A stretch of 64,000 bases of DNA from Welwitschia mirabilis (lineage: Eukaryota > Gnetophyta > Gnetopsida > Welwitschiales): positions 294,704,488-294,768,487 of the forward strand of contig JBOZIK010000001.1 of the NCBI GenBank assembly GCA_051453625.1, read 5' to 3'. Below are positions 10,921-21,119 of this stretch, in pieces. The translations under genes were made by a program, and so were the position numbers. Within the stretch, counting starts at the first letter, position 1; every line of letters starts with the position of its first letter. Below the pieces are notes generated by a model. That model had not been told where the DNA came from. It worked only from the letters and a program-made list of their open reading frames with translations, and did no database searches.

Positions 10921-11045
10921 TGCCTATTTGGAAAATTCTGATTTTATCAATAACGATTTCAGGTGCCATTTGGTTGCTTGGAGAGGTTAATTTCAGCCTA
11001 GTTTTGGACTTCTTTTAACATTTGCAGTAACTTTTGTTTGTTTAA

Positions 11046-12480
11046 CTAGATGATTTGTTCTTCCTTTAAAGATCTTTCCCTTATTATCATCATGATGGTG
11101 CGACACTGCCTGTTAACATAGATAGTAGCGCTTTGAGTGTTTGTTTGAGAGGTTGCTTGATTTGGTATAGGGCTTTCCGATATTTCAAGAGTTTTGTTAG
11201 CAGTAGTCATTGTTGAATCTAACTTTATATCTCTTTTATTTTCAAGGATATCCTGGACTATGTGTTTCAGATTCCAACAGTTTTCTGTGCTGTGGCCCTT
11301 GAGTTGATGGTATTTACGGTACTGATTTTCATTGTACGACTTGGGTTTTGGAGCATTAGGATCATGTTCTTTGGGTTGGGGTAATTCAATTGCCACTTTT
11401 GCCAAAAGTGAGGACAAAAGCTGGGATAAGGGCACATTGATTTTTGTAAATATTCTCCTAGGTTTCCCAGGTTGGACATTAGGGTTCTGAACAGAGTACA
11501 CCTTACTTTCAACTGACTTGTTTTGTTTCAACTCTTCTACTGCAGAAATTGTTTTAAGACTCTTATTAGTAGATCTTCATTACTTGCTCTTATGACTTTT
11601 TTCCCACATTTGAGGACTCCCTTTTCTTTTCCTACAATTTCGATTCGTTTAGCGAGTTCAACAGTTTGATGAAATGTGTCAAATTTTTGCATTCACAAAT
11701 TCTCAGAGACAAAAAGGATGCAAGATTTGGCAAAGAGGCCTACCATGTCCTTGTCTAAAATGGCATATTCTAGTTATAGAGCTCTATTTTCCATCACTGG
11801 GCATAATTTGTAATACTTTCCTCACGTTCTTGACGCAAGTTGGTTAAATTTTCTAAAGATACACAATGATTAATATTAATTCCATATTGTTTAACAAATG
11901 CTTTGAAAAAAGCCTTCAGATTGATTTCAGTGGCAGGCAATGATACAATGCCAAAGCATGTTTGCTTAGAGATCTATAAAGGAGATGGTAGGTTATGTCC
12001 ACATCAATACAACGTAGACTACAAGTATGCTTAAAGTTCCTTATATGAAGTTTAGGATCCTCTATCCTAGTAAACTTCTCAAATTCGGCGATTTTGGATG
12101 GGGTTAATCACCTCACCGGAACTGATGGATGGATGGAGGCTTCCACAACATCGAGATTAGCACATGGATTAACTTTAGCTAATTCTTTAAATGACTTAAC
12201 GGTTTCTAAGACTTCACTTAGGTCCAAGGTTCCAATTATAGTTGAGGGGCTTAATTGCAATGCCTTTTCCTTCACCTTTATCTTCCTTCGTCTTAGATGA
12301 AAAAGGGCTTTCTTTGGTGTTTTTTATTGAAACATTAAATAGTTTACGTTGTTTCAATAGAGCCAACTTTAGCTGCTGACACATTTCTTTTCCATTTTCA
12401 TTAAATCCTCATTATCATTCTTGTTTTTGGCTTCCTCTTAATCTCCCTGATCATCATTTGTTTCATAATGTAGGTCCATG
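11046..12480 (-). pseudogene. Gypsy C gag
   Basis: This is a Tat-like Ty3/Gypsy gag read from about 12,480 down. The N-terminal part (12,060-12,250) includes 'SEVLETVKSFKELAKVNP' and then 'SKIAEFEKFTRIEDPKLHI'. The retrotransposon gag core spans about 11,650-12,050 with 'FFKAFVKQYGINI' and 'NLTNLRQEREESI'. The C-terminal part (11,046-11,531) has 'VPLSQLLSSLLAKVAIELP' and a single degenerate knuckle 'YRKYHQLKGHSTENCWNLK', where the usual first Cys is Arg. Frames change several times and there are stops near 11,535 and 11,770. The start codon is not clear. The order LTR, primer site, gag, protease is intact. Confidence 0.78.
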
Positions 12481-12689
12481 CCGAGTGCTGGTTCAACTTC
12501 CTTAACACTGTGTTGATTTCAAGACGTCAAAAGGGTTGTCCAATAATCTTTATAGCCTTGTATTTCATCTTTTTTTGAGGGAGGCAAGGTTTCTTCTGGC
12601 TAAAAGCTTCTTCTAGTCTTCTTTAGATAGAATGTTGCTTTGTGTATGCATGATTGATGAAATTCTTAACCAAGATTAGACAACAGAGG

Positions 12690-12750
12690 GGTCCCATTGG
12701 ACATGCCAACACTGTTGCTATGATTTGTGGGTCCCACCGGGCATGCCAAA
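12690..12750 (-). other. Gypsy C primer-binding region, motif present twice
   Basis: On the minus strand TTTGGCATGCCCGGTGGGACC (12750-12730) matches the sequence type that follows the 5' LTR in Tat-like plant Gypsy elements (TTTGGCGCGCCAGGTAGGGG in rice RIRE2). A second version, TTGGCATGTCCAATGGGACC, lies 40 bp further in (12709-12690). The outer copy is the likelier primer site. Which tRNA it matches is not determined. Confidence 0.55.
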
Positions 12751-12884
12751 AGATAAACAGTCAGATCCGTTTGCAACTTTATCAAAAGATAAATTACAGA
12801 ATTTAGCTTTCTCTCAAAACAATGACAGAAAAATTTCTTTTATGGACAAATTGAAAACTGCAGAAATAAGGCTATATAACTTTG

Positions 12885-13115
12885 CAGACAGAACAGAACA
12901 AGTTTGTAGATAGGACTGGACAGTTCAGCAGAAAAAACAGTTTAGCAGCTAGTTCGGAACTGTTTACCAGATTGTACAGAATAGTATTATTTAAAGGACA
13001 GAACAGAACTGTTTAGCAGATAAAACAGGACTATTTTATCAGATAGGACAGCTTAACGGGCCATATAGAATAGTTTGACAGACTGAATAGAGCAGTTTAA
13101 CAAGCAGAGTGAGAT
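12885..13115. repeat. Degenerate GTTTAGCAGA repeats in the Gypsy C LTR
   Basis: Eight or so copies of a core like ACAGTTTAGCAGAT, often preceded by GGACAGAACAGAAC, recur every 18-36 bp, for example at 12,940, 12,970, 13,010 and 13,030. Copies differ at several positions. Confidence 0.6.
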
Positions 13116-13564
13116 AACTTAGCAAACAAAAGATTCGGAAAGATAACATAACATTTTCAAAGCATTCAACAACATCTTTGGCCTATAAAATTCTTAAGAC
13201 AGTATAAGATACATGCAAAATATGCACCGCAGAAATTGAACATTGATTTTATTGACTACAGAAAGATGACTTACACATCTCAGGCTGCTTTGAGCCTTAT
13301 GAGAAAGAATAGAACTTGAACTTCTGGACTTGATAATGACAGCTGGGCTTGGCTCCTGCCTCAGAAGCTGCCTCTGAATGCTAATTGATTGACTATTATC
13401 CACCACAAAGTGTTGGGACAGATTTATATTAAGGGGAGGGGGGTGGTAGGTTGAAAGAATGCTGAGATATGGAAGATTTATTGGGATTTGACCCTAGAGA
13501 AAATACGAACATGTGGAAAAGACTCAGATTGCATACAAGCCAATTTGGACTTTTCTTCTTATTT

Positions 13565-13705
13565 TGGTAGATAGTCTTCAAAACTATTTTGGAGACAAGA
13601 GTTCCAAAGCCAAACTTCTGATGACAAACCACTGCAGATAGATTTCTGAAGACAGACTTCTGAAGATTGACTTTTGAAGACAGATTTCAAAACTATTCTG
13701 AAGAG
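13565..13705. repeat. Degenerate CTTCTGAAGACAGA repeats
   Basis: Five to seven copies of a 14-18 bp unit (ACTTCTGAAGAC, TTTCTGAAGACAG, CTTTTGAAGACAG and relatives) lie almost head to tail. Each holds the palindrome CTTCTGAAG or a variant. Confidence 0.6.
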
Positions 13706-13959
13706 GGAGTTGTCAATCCAATTTGGTGCTTCATGAATTTCCATCACACTGGATATTCTCCTGCTCTAATCCTCTCTGATCTCCTCTCTGCACTCTTCAT
13801 CAAGATTGCCTTTGGGCACATTTAAATTCACATTAGTGAAATATGTGTCAATAATTGTGTTTCTGTTAAATCTCAATTACCCTATAGTATCGAGGACAAA
13901 TGAATGTTTCTAAAGTGTTTGCCACTGATGAAAGACATTGCTAGCATGACATCCACACA

Positions 13960-14270
13960 CCAGAATGTTGTAGAAAACATGGCAGCAGAAACAAGAAAAC
14001 AGCAGAGAACAAAAACATCACAGCAAGCAAGAAAACACCAAGAATTATGTGACTCAGACCGTTTCTATCCTAAGTCCACATCAGTGTAAAGCTGTTGAAT
14101 TATCATTAAAAAAGGACACAAGCTATTCTCTCTATCTGTAGCCTATAGCAGGGCATACAATCACTCGAGCATTTAATAATCTGATGTTTACACCTCTTCC
14201 CTCAACAGAAACCTCCCTTTTATAAACTTGCATTCAAGTTAAAACTCTAAAAAGACATTGGCCACTTTTT
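13960..14270 (-). repeat. Copia-type LTR piece
   Basis: The order of landmarks matches the Copia B LTR and the next LTR: a CAGCAAGCAAGAAAACACC-like block, then AAGAATTATGTGACTC and CCTAAGTCCACA. A minus-strand TATA box GTTTATAAAAGGGAGG follows at about 14,214-14,229. No matching internal sequence lies next to it, so it is a solo or truncated LTR. Ends are approximate. Confidence 0.4.
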
Positions 14271-14734
14271 ATTTTTTAATAAATCCCAAATACATTACAT
14301 TAAGAAAGGTTATAACATGTGGGACCCATAAAATTACAGCTAACTTTAAAACATAAAAAAGGAAAAAGGAATAACATAAATAAGGAAAATCTGACTTCAT
14401 ATTAACATAAAAGAATTGCATATTCCATATAAAGATTTCCAGTGTAAATCAAAGTGCCAGTCTACTTCTTTAAATTTAGGAAAAACCATAAACAGTCTAC
14501 TGAAGTTACTGAATTGCTGTAGCTTTCTAAAATTCCATATAAATCATACCATTCAAATATCTAAAATGAATTCACAGAAGGCAATGGCCAAGTGGCCAAC
14601 TATACTAAGAATAAGAGAGTTTACTCAGTAAAAACTCTATAAGCATGTTCAGGCCAATTTTGTTCTATTGATATATTTCATGGATTTAATTGGATGCTTT
14701 TCTTATAAATTATCATATTAATGTTTAAAGAAAT
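14271..14734. other. Non-coding stretch between two LTR pieces
   Basis: AT-rich sequence with no recognisable gene. Both strands have stops throughout apart from short open stretches without coding character. Confidence 0.6.
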
Positions 14735-15114
14735 TGTTATGAAATTGCCCAGAAAAACAGATTCAACAAGCAGCAGCAGGCGAAGTAAAAGTAAATATCA
14801 TGAGAGAACAGCCACAAAAAAAAAAAAAAAATCACCAGCAAACACAAGAAATTACGTGGTTCAACTTGTGGCCTATGTCCGCGAGAAAAAAAGGGAGAAA
14901 TTCTACTATTGAAAGCTTGGGAAGTACAATAATGAAGCAGAATTACTCAAAAACAAGATCCCTAAAACCATCTACTGATTTAACAACTGCTACAGTCCTT
15001 TTATAGACTGTTGTGGCTGAACTCTTAGATACGTTACAACTCTTGGCTTGTTGTTTTCATTGGCCTGTTGTTTTCATTTAAACAAACGACATTTACAATT
15101 AACTCTACCTGACA
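14735..15114 (-). repeat. Solo Copia-type LTR downstream of the J-domain gene
   Basis: On the minus strand it appears to open with TGTCAGGTAG at 15,114 and close with a TAACA-type end at 14,735. Inside are a TATA box (CTATAAAAGG, about 14,996-15,006) and the block ACGTGGTTCAAC / GGCCTATGTCCGCG shared in layout with the Copia B LTR, plus an A-run at 14,816-14,832. There is no primer site or internal coding next to it, so it is probably a solo LTR. The flanking five-base target copies do not match, so the ends may be a few bases off. Confidence 0.5.
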
Positions 15115-16929
15115 ATCACTCTTTCCACGAAAGAAAAAGATAGCTGAGAAGACAACAGCTGTTCTAGATGCTGCTGCCACAGTTTACTGAATTCAAGGCA
15201 TACTCAACACAAATAATCGTTGTGAGTTGTGACCATGTGACAGGATGTCTGATTGTTTGCACTCGTTGGTTTTTGTCACCAAAAATGTTTTTGCATTTTA
15301 ATTTTTAATGTTTCTTGCCACAACCATAGATACAATCAGACAATCTTTGTTTTATGATGCTTCGTATTGTGCATTGCAGCTTGTGCATGATGCCAATGTC
15401 AAAATTGAAGAAAATCTTAAAAACTACAACAAAAGGGGATAAATAGGGAAATCAAGTTTAGAATAGTGTCTCACAAGGAACATCAGCCAGATAGACTTTG
15501 AAGTCTAATCTGGCATTATCCACATCTACAAAACATTTTAACAGTCTGCTTCTAAACTATTAGAGCACTGCAAAATGCAAAACAAAATAAACCAACCTAA
15601 CACGCTGTTTATCCAGAAATATTAAGAAAGTATCCAGGCATCTAAATAAACAAATTTCACATAATACAGAAAACAGGAAACCCAAGAGAGAGAAGTTTCC
15701 CATTGGCCTTGCTTTCATAAGAAAGCAATGACATTAACATAGTTAAATAGTAATGTCTGAAATGATTTTAAACTTGGACCTGCGTATAAAACGAAAGATA
15801 ATGTTTGTCTATTTATAATAAATGACCTAAGTCTTTTGTCTATTCATAATACATGACCTAAGTCATAAGTGTTTCCAACTTTCCATTATATAAGATATGA
15901 TTTTTAATTTGTTTTAAAAAAAAAAGGGAAGCATAAAAATCATGAATAATGTTAATCAGTGAGCGCAAAAAGGATAACTTACCATCGTGAAATATTTCCC
16001 ATGCCCAAGCCATTGCAAGTAAGAATCAATCCCTTAAATCGATGTAGATATTCCTAGGGGAAATTAGCAGAGGGAAATTCAAGATTAAACACACCGAAAA
16101 CCAAACTAAATCAATGAGATAGGACACACACGCATTGTAACTTACAATGAAATCGTAATCCTGGACATCACAAATTCCATTTGAGTCATACTCGCGCCTT
16201 TTAACTGGATCACTCAAAACTGAAAGATAGTGGCCATTGTCACACAATAAACGCTGCACCTCAAAAAGTAATATCCATACAGGGATTTGTTTGCGAAAGA
16301 AACAGAGTTACCTTTATAAGCCTCATTTATTTCTTGAAACTTTACCGTCGCACCGCCCTGACCCTGCTGCTTGTCCGGATGCCATTTCTGTTGAACATAG
16401 TACCCTTTGTTTGCAATACTATACAAGATTCTTTTATCGTAATATGAAGCATAATGTAATTGACGAAATCAACAAATATTTGAAGAAACGTTGTACAAAT
16501 TTTCAAAAACGGATGACAGAAAGCCGCGTTTCAACACTAAAAAATTCATGCAACGTTTCCTAGGGCGAATTTCAACAATTTCCAATAGTAATTTGAATAT
16601 AATAAACGTGAAAAACATGAAAACACCCAAAAAGGATCGAATGCATAAGAAAGGATCCCTACCAAAGCAAGACGAAGATAATTAGCGCGAATCGCTTCCA
16701 AAGACGCATCATAATCGACTTCAAGAATTCTGTAATAATCCTGGAAAGCACAATGTTTCTTCAATTCTAGATTCTACAATAATCCTGAAGAGCACAAAAT
16801 GTCTTCAATTCTATATTGCATTTGCATCTTGAGAGTCCATGACAAAGGGACAGATACCTTAGACTTGGGAAGGAAGGGATAAAACTCCGACTCTACGGAA
16901 CCCTGGCGCTGGTGGCCCTCCCAGACCAT
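15105..16929 (-). CDS. Small J-domain (DnaJ/Hsp40) co-chaperone, six exons
   Basis: Exons, read downward: 16929-16858, 16740-16663, 16387-16312, 16219-16146, 16053-15983 and 15186-15105. They join in frame to 150 codons and a TAG. All five introns start GT and end AG, with lengths 117, 275, 92, 92 and 796. The J domain covers about residues 25-90: 'DYYRILEVDYDASLEAIR', then 'LALKWHPDK' with HPD at residues 53-55, then 'FQEINEAYKVLSDPVKRREYD'. The tail 'EYLHRFKGLILTCNGLG' is the mark of a small plant family (Arabidopsis At5g16650-like, from memory), cytosolic or nuclear by lack of a signal. J proteins stimulate Hsp70 ATPase; its client is unknown. Exon 6 ('LWQQHLEQLL') fits by phase and by the family's Trp-containing end, but is the least certain, and its last codons overlap an LTR. 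A longer start at 17013 is possible in the same frame. Confidence 0.8.
16723..16812 (-). repeat. Tandem duplication carrying a second 3' splice site of J-domain gene intron 1
   Basis: Minus-strand copies 16812-16769 and 16768-16723 share AGAATTGAAGA and a CAGGATTATT block. Each contains an intron end and exon start. The downstream copy (TTTCCAG then GATTATTACAG) gives the J-domain reading. The upstream copy (CTTCAG then GATTATTGTAG) gives D-Y-C-R-I and then a TAG when joined to exon 1. Confidence 0.85.
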
Positions 16930-17185
16930 TCTTGGCCAAAGACAGTCTTCTTCAAACCCTCGATGATCAATATATGGAAACCAAAACCAGATATAAAAGC
17001 AGTGTAAATACAAACCGCCTTTCCCGTCAAATACGAATGGATTGAAAGGTTACAGCGCGACCTTCTTGTGAAGCTCTGCTGAGGACACTTATATGAGATG
17101 AAATATGTAGAGAAGCGTAACGAACGAAAAAAGCAGCACACGAATGGAGAGAGACCAGTCGTCGTAAACCTTTGGCCTTAATAAT

Positions 17186-17202
17186 ATCAGCGATATTTAA
17201 TA
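17186..17202 (-). promoter_or_regulatory. Weak TATA-like sequence upstream of the J-domain gene
   Basis: AGTATTAAATATCGCTG on the minus strand is the only TATA-like stretch in the roughly 150 bp above the likely 5' exon. Position is plausible but no transcription start can be seen. Confidence 0.2.
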
Positions 17203-17329
17203 CTGCCTAAGCCTTTGCCCACAAGTAGGGAGTAGTCTATGGAGGCCCTTAAAGCACAATAAATGCAACTTATTTATGTTTATGGGCATGTCTATGGTTT
17301 TATAAATGCATTAACATAATTAAAACTTC

Positions 17330-17930
17330 ATTTTATTTTCTCTTACTCGAAACACCAATTTTCTTAGTGCTTTTATCGAAAGAAGACGAATTTCAGGGAG
17401 TCCGCGACCAAAAAAATCTGTAACATTGTTTTAGTGTATTGCAAAATTTGCAACATTATTTCACTTTCACATTTCAGTCCCCGAATTGGCATTTTATTTT
17501 ACTTCTCTCGCTCGAAACACCAAATTTCTTAACATTCTTGCTCTAAGAGGGACGAATTTCAAGGGAGCAAATTCTAAACTGCAACAGAAAAATTTGCGAC
17601 ACTGGTATTGCAAAATTTGTGATTTGTTTCACTTTCACATTTCAGTCTAGAATTAGCATTCTTTCTGGTATTGTAAAATCCCTATTAAATTGAACTTGAC
17701 GCATTTTGCTTTCTTCTTCTGCTGAACTAAGGTTTTGCAAAATCCCTATTTCTACCATTGTTGTAGCTTTGGTAGAGTGGAACTGGTTTTGGAATGTTAC
17801 ACAGAGTTTATGATATTGATTTTAGAGGACGAATTTCAGGCCGCGATAGGAAAAACTGCGACACTATTTCCGGGTATTGCAAAATCTACAATATTATTTC
17901 CCAGTATTGAAAAATCTAAGGTACTTTATT
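17330..17930. repeat. Diverged repeat of about 160 bp upstream of the J-domain gene
   Basis: 17,330-17,490 and 17,491-17,680 share, in the same order, ATTTTATTTT, CTCGAAACACCAA, GACGAATTTCA, TATTGCAAAATTTG and CACTTTCACATTTCAGTC. A third, partial copy at 17,825-17,920 keeps GACGAATTTCAGG and GGTATTGCAAAATC. Identity is only moderate. Confidence 0.75.
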
Positions 17931-17949
17931 GTTTTAGCTCTATTTGACC

Positions 17950-20169
17950 ATTGCATGTTTGATATAATTACCTAAAATTCAGTTTATAATTATATTTAAT
18001 AGCTAGCTTGAAAGTAGGATTATAAATAAGATTATTCAACTTTTCAAGGCACAAGACATACACAGATGTTTAGAAGATCACAAAAGACCAACCTCTCATA
18101 CATTTGTTAGCACATGTATAAAGGCATCATTGGTGGAATTGAAATGTTGTATACACTAACTAGAGACCTGCCTATGTTAAATAGCAATGCATGTGAAGAA
18201 CATAGGCAGAATTCATCCTTTGCACACATAGATGCAAATGCAATGATCCTTCATCCTAGGGCAGTTTCCATAAAAAGACAGTGAAGCATGGTGGGACACA
18301 ACTTGAATTGCTAAATAGGTACAAAGACAAATCAATTTAGCATCAGAGTCTCTCTAAAGTACAATCATGATTTCTCACAATTGTTCTCAACTCTGCTTTA
18401 GTTTTTCCTTCAGTGTTTATTTTAGTAAAGGCATAACTAAATAGTCATCAATTAGCCATGCTAGGATAATTTCAGCAAAATGGAATTTACAATATTTATA
18501 TTACTAAGTACACTTTTACTTACAAATTTCTCACAAGTCAAAATATTGAATATATATTCTGTGCTGACTCTTTTTTGTTGGTTGATTTAACTTCTTCGAT
18601 TGAAACTTATCAAGACCTATACAGTTGGCCAACCTCGATTTGAAGAAAACTCAAAACTTTGAAATTACTTACTAAGAATTGTAAGTTTCATGTTGATGCA
18701 TGAGATCAAACACCTCCCATGTTAAACTAAACCAAACTACTACTCAAATATAATGGAACTTCAGGGTCCACCCTAATGTAATTTTTGTTAATGGTAAAGC
18801 TAAATTACAAAGTAAATGTATGAACTTCCTATTAATTCAATAGAGAAGAAAATGTTTCTTATTTGTTAATAAATTCAATTAATTTTTCTTTTTTTTGGCC
18901 TTAAATAACAAAAATTCTAATCATGAAATGCACTAGGCATTAAAAACAAAGAAGATGACAGATCTTTAACATTGAATTAATTTAAAAACAACATTATGTA
19001 TAGCATCATTTCCATCACACATATCGTGATTCAGTAAAAGGAAGAAAAATATGTGCACATGCTTTTTCGTGACATGAATTTTTTATTCAATATATGTTAG
19101 ATGATATCTAATGAGACATGACTATACAATAATGTATGTCTACAGTTATTTATAAAATCATTCAAATAGTGAGATGTGTTAATGCATCTCTTCTTCAATG
19201 TTATGTTTTTGAACTTTCAGAGTGAAGAGATAGACTTAATGGGAACATCGACCAAAACACTTAACCTATAAAGAACTTTTCCATTAGTACCATAATGTAT
19301 GTATTAATGTATGGAAAGTGGAATTGCAAGTTGCAAAGTTTATTATATGCATGAAATAGAAAACTTACTAACTTTTACTTAAGTGGCTAAAAGAAACACT
19401 TCTAAACTTCCCACTGACTTCAATTAATGGCTAAAGTATAATTAATAATGCAATGAATATCTCTTAGAGATGGAAGAATCTCTGCAACAAGAAACAAAAT
19501 GTAAGTAGAAGGATCAACAAACTATTGTCAAGATAGTAATTTCATGCAACCATTAAATTCATAAAGGTAATAACAGAGAATGTCATTACTACAAAAATAG
19601 AAGACATCAACAAGCATTTCATCTTGTTATAAGTAAAACCTTATAGTATCATCAAAACATTATACTTCCTACATATAACAAAATATAATTACTTCATTGT
19701 ATATTTAACTTTCATAATATTGCACTATTTCATAAACTTTATAATTCTAAATGATTATCACACTCTTAGACCTGGTTTAGGGATAAGTTCATTACCTAGG
19801 ATGATTTTAGGAAAACTAGCATGAAAAGTAAGAAATAATAAATTAAACACATAATTTTGAATGTTATATAAAAAATCAATTTCATTTTAATTATTTAATT
19901 TTTTTTGATGTTTATTGACACATCTCTATATTTTGTATTACATCAACCTTAGATGAAGGACCCCTGACTAAAGGAAAAGAATGCTAATTGGAAGTGTCCT
20001 TCCAAGAGACTCAACAAGTTTGAGACCCTGAGAAAAGGGAAAGAGCCATGAGTTGCAACAACTAGAGTTGATACCAAACCTATGGAGAAGAGACCTATCA
20101 CTTAATTATAATGTGGGAGGAAAGTGAAATATTAGAATGGAAGATGGCACTCTCATCCATGCTTTAGGG
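17950..20169. other. Intergenic, nothing recognised
   Basis: AT-rich sequence on both strands with dense stops, no coding-like frame, no LTR or TIR landmarks and no RNA-gene boxes that I could see. Confidence 0.6.
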
Positions 20170-20640
20170 ATCTTTTTAATGTTTCAGCCTTTCTTAGTTC
20201 TCAGAAGTCTAATTTTCATTTCCTTGAGAATAATGTATTTTTTCCTTCTTAATCATTTTGATGTTTCATCCCTCTCCAGAAAGTTTCTTTGCATGTTGTA
20301 TTGCATAATGAGTAGCTAAGAATCTTTTGGTTATTAATTTTTGTGACATTCCAGCCCTTCTTTGAAGTCTAGTTTACATGTCTTGATTGCATAATGAATC
20401 ATTTACTTATTAATATTTGTGACATTTTTGTGTTATTTAGGGGCTTAGCTTTCATGTCGAATTACATAACGAATGATTAACAATCTTTATGACATTTTAG
20501 CCCTTGTCAGAAGGTTGGTTTTCATGTCCTATTACATAATGAATATTTTAGTTATCAATCTTCGCGACATTTGAACCCTTCCCAGAGATCTCATTTTCAT
20601 GTTTTAATGCCTAATGTATCTTCATCCTATGATACAATTC
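20170..20640. repeat. Tandem array, six diverged copies of about 80 bp
   Basis: Copies begin near 20,179, 20,261, 20,345, 20,421, 20,491 and 20,576, each with (G)ACATTTnAGCCCTT, then a CAGAAGTCTA-type block, then TTTCATGTC, then ATTACATAATGAAT and TTATTAATnTTTG. Period varies from 70 to 85 bp. The copies are old and diverged. Confidence 0.8.
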
Positions 20641-20764
20641 TTTATCATCTTTGAGGTGATCCTACTCTTTGTCCTTATTGTTCTTTTTTGAAGTGTCATA
20701 ATATAAATTTTTGTTAGATCCTGCAACACCAACACTAATAAAGGCTTCTAATGCCTTGCATCAT

Positions 20765-20955
20765 GCAAAAGCTACAAGGGAATAATAGTGGTCTTCTCTA
20801 TATGCTAGTATCCTCTTTATTCTGTGAATTACTAAAGTCAAAAGTAAATAGCTATAGTTTTCTTTGTATGCTAGTCTCCTCTTTCATCTTTAAGTTACGA
20901 AAGTTAGAAGCCAATAGTAGAGCTCTTCTTTACACACTAGTCTCTTTCCTGATGA
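20765..20955 (+). repeat. Tandem array, three copies of 63-66 bp with an open frame
   Basis: Units share TATGCTAGTCTCCTCTTT and AAAGTnAGAAGTAAATAG. The period is close to a multiple of three, so the plus frame from 20,751 stays open for 120 codons and shows a repeated 'LLYMLVSSL' / 'FLCMLVSSF' / 'LLYTLVSFL' pattern. This is better explained as a repeat by-product than as a gene. Confidence 0.8.
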
Positions 20956-21119
20956 ATAATGTTCCTCATTATTTTAGTGCTTATTTTAAAGTCTTTACAA
21001 GAGAGAAAATGCATAAAAATACATGTTGCATTTTATGCATCTTGCATGTCCATTTGCATATCATGAAAAAAAAAACATGCCATAAAACATTATCTGTAGT
21101 AAGGTATTACTAATGTTTC

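Larger units (their letters stand above)
12751..13950 (-). repeat. Probable 5' LTR of Gypsy C (outer end not fixed)
   Basis: The non-coding sequence outside the primer site is where the 5' LTR must lie, and Tat LTRs are usually long. It holds two families of short internal repeats, described separately. No TG...CA pair could be fixed because the partner LTR is outside the window; 13,950 is only the point where another LTR-like block begins. Confidence 0.45.

Noticed and set aside
16237-16563. 108-codon plus frame across the J-domain gene
   Set aside because: It runs antisense over exon 3 and introns whose splice sites and J-domain motifs are on the minus strand.
20751-21113. 120-codon plus frame, the longest without element similarity
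   Set aside because: About half is a 63-66 bp tandem repeat and the rest is low-complexity; no domain or splice context supports a gene.
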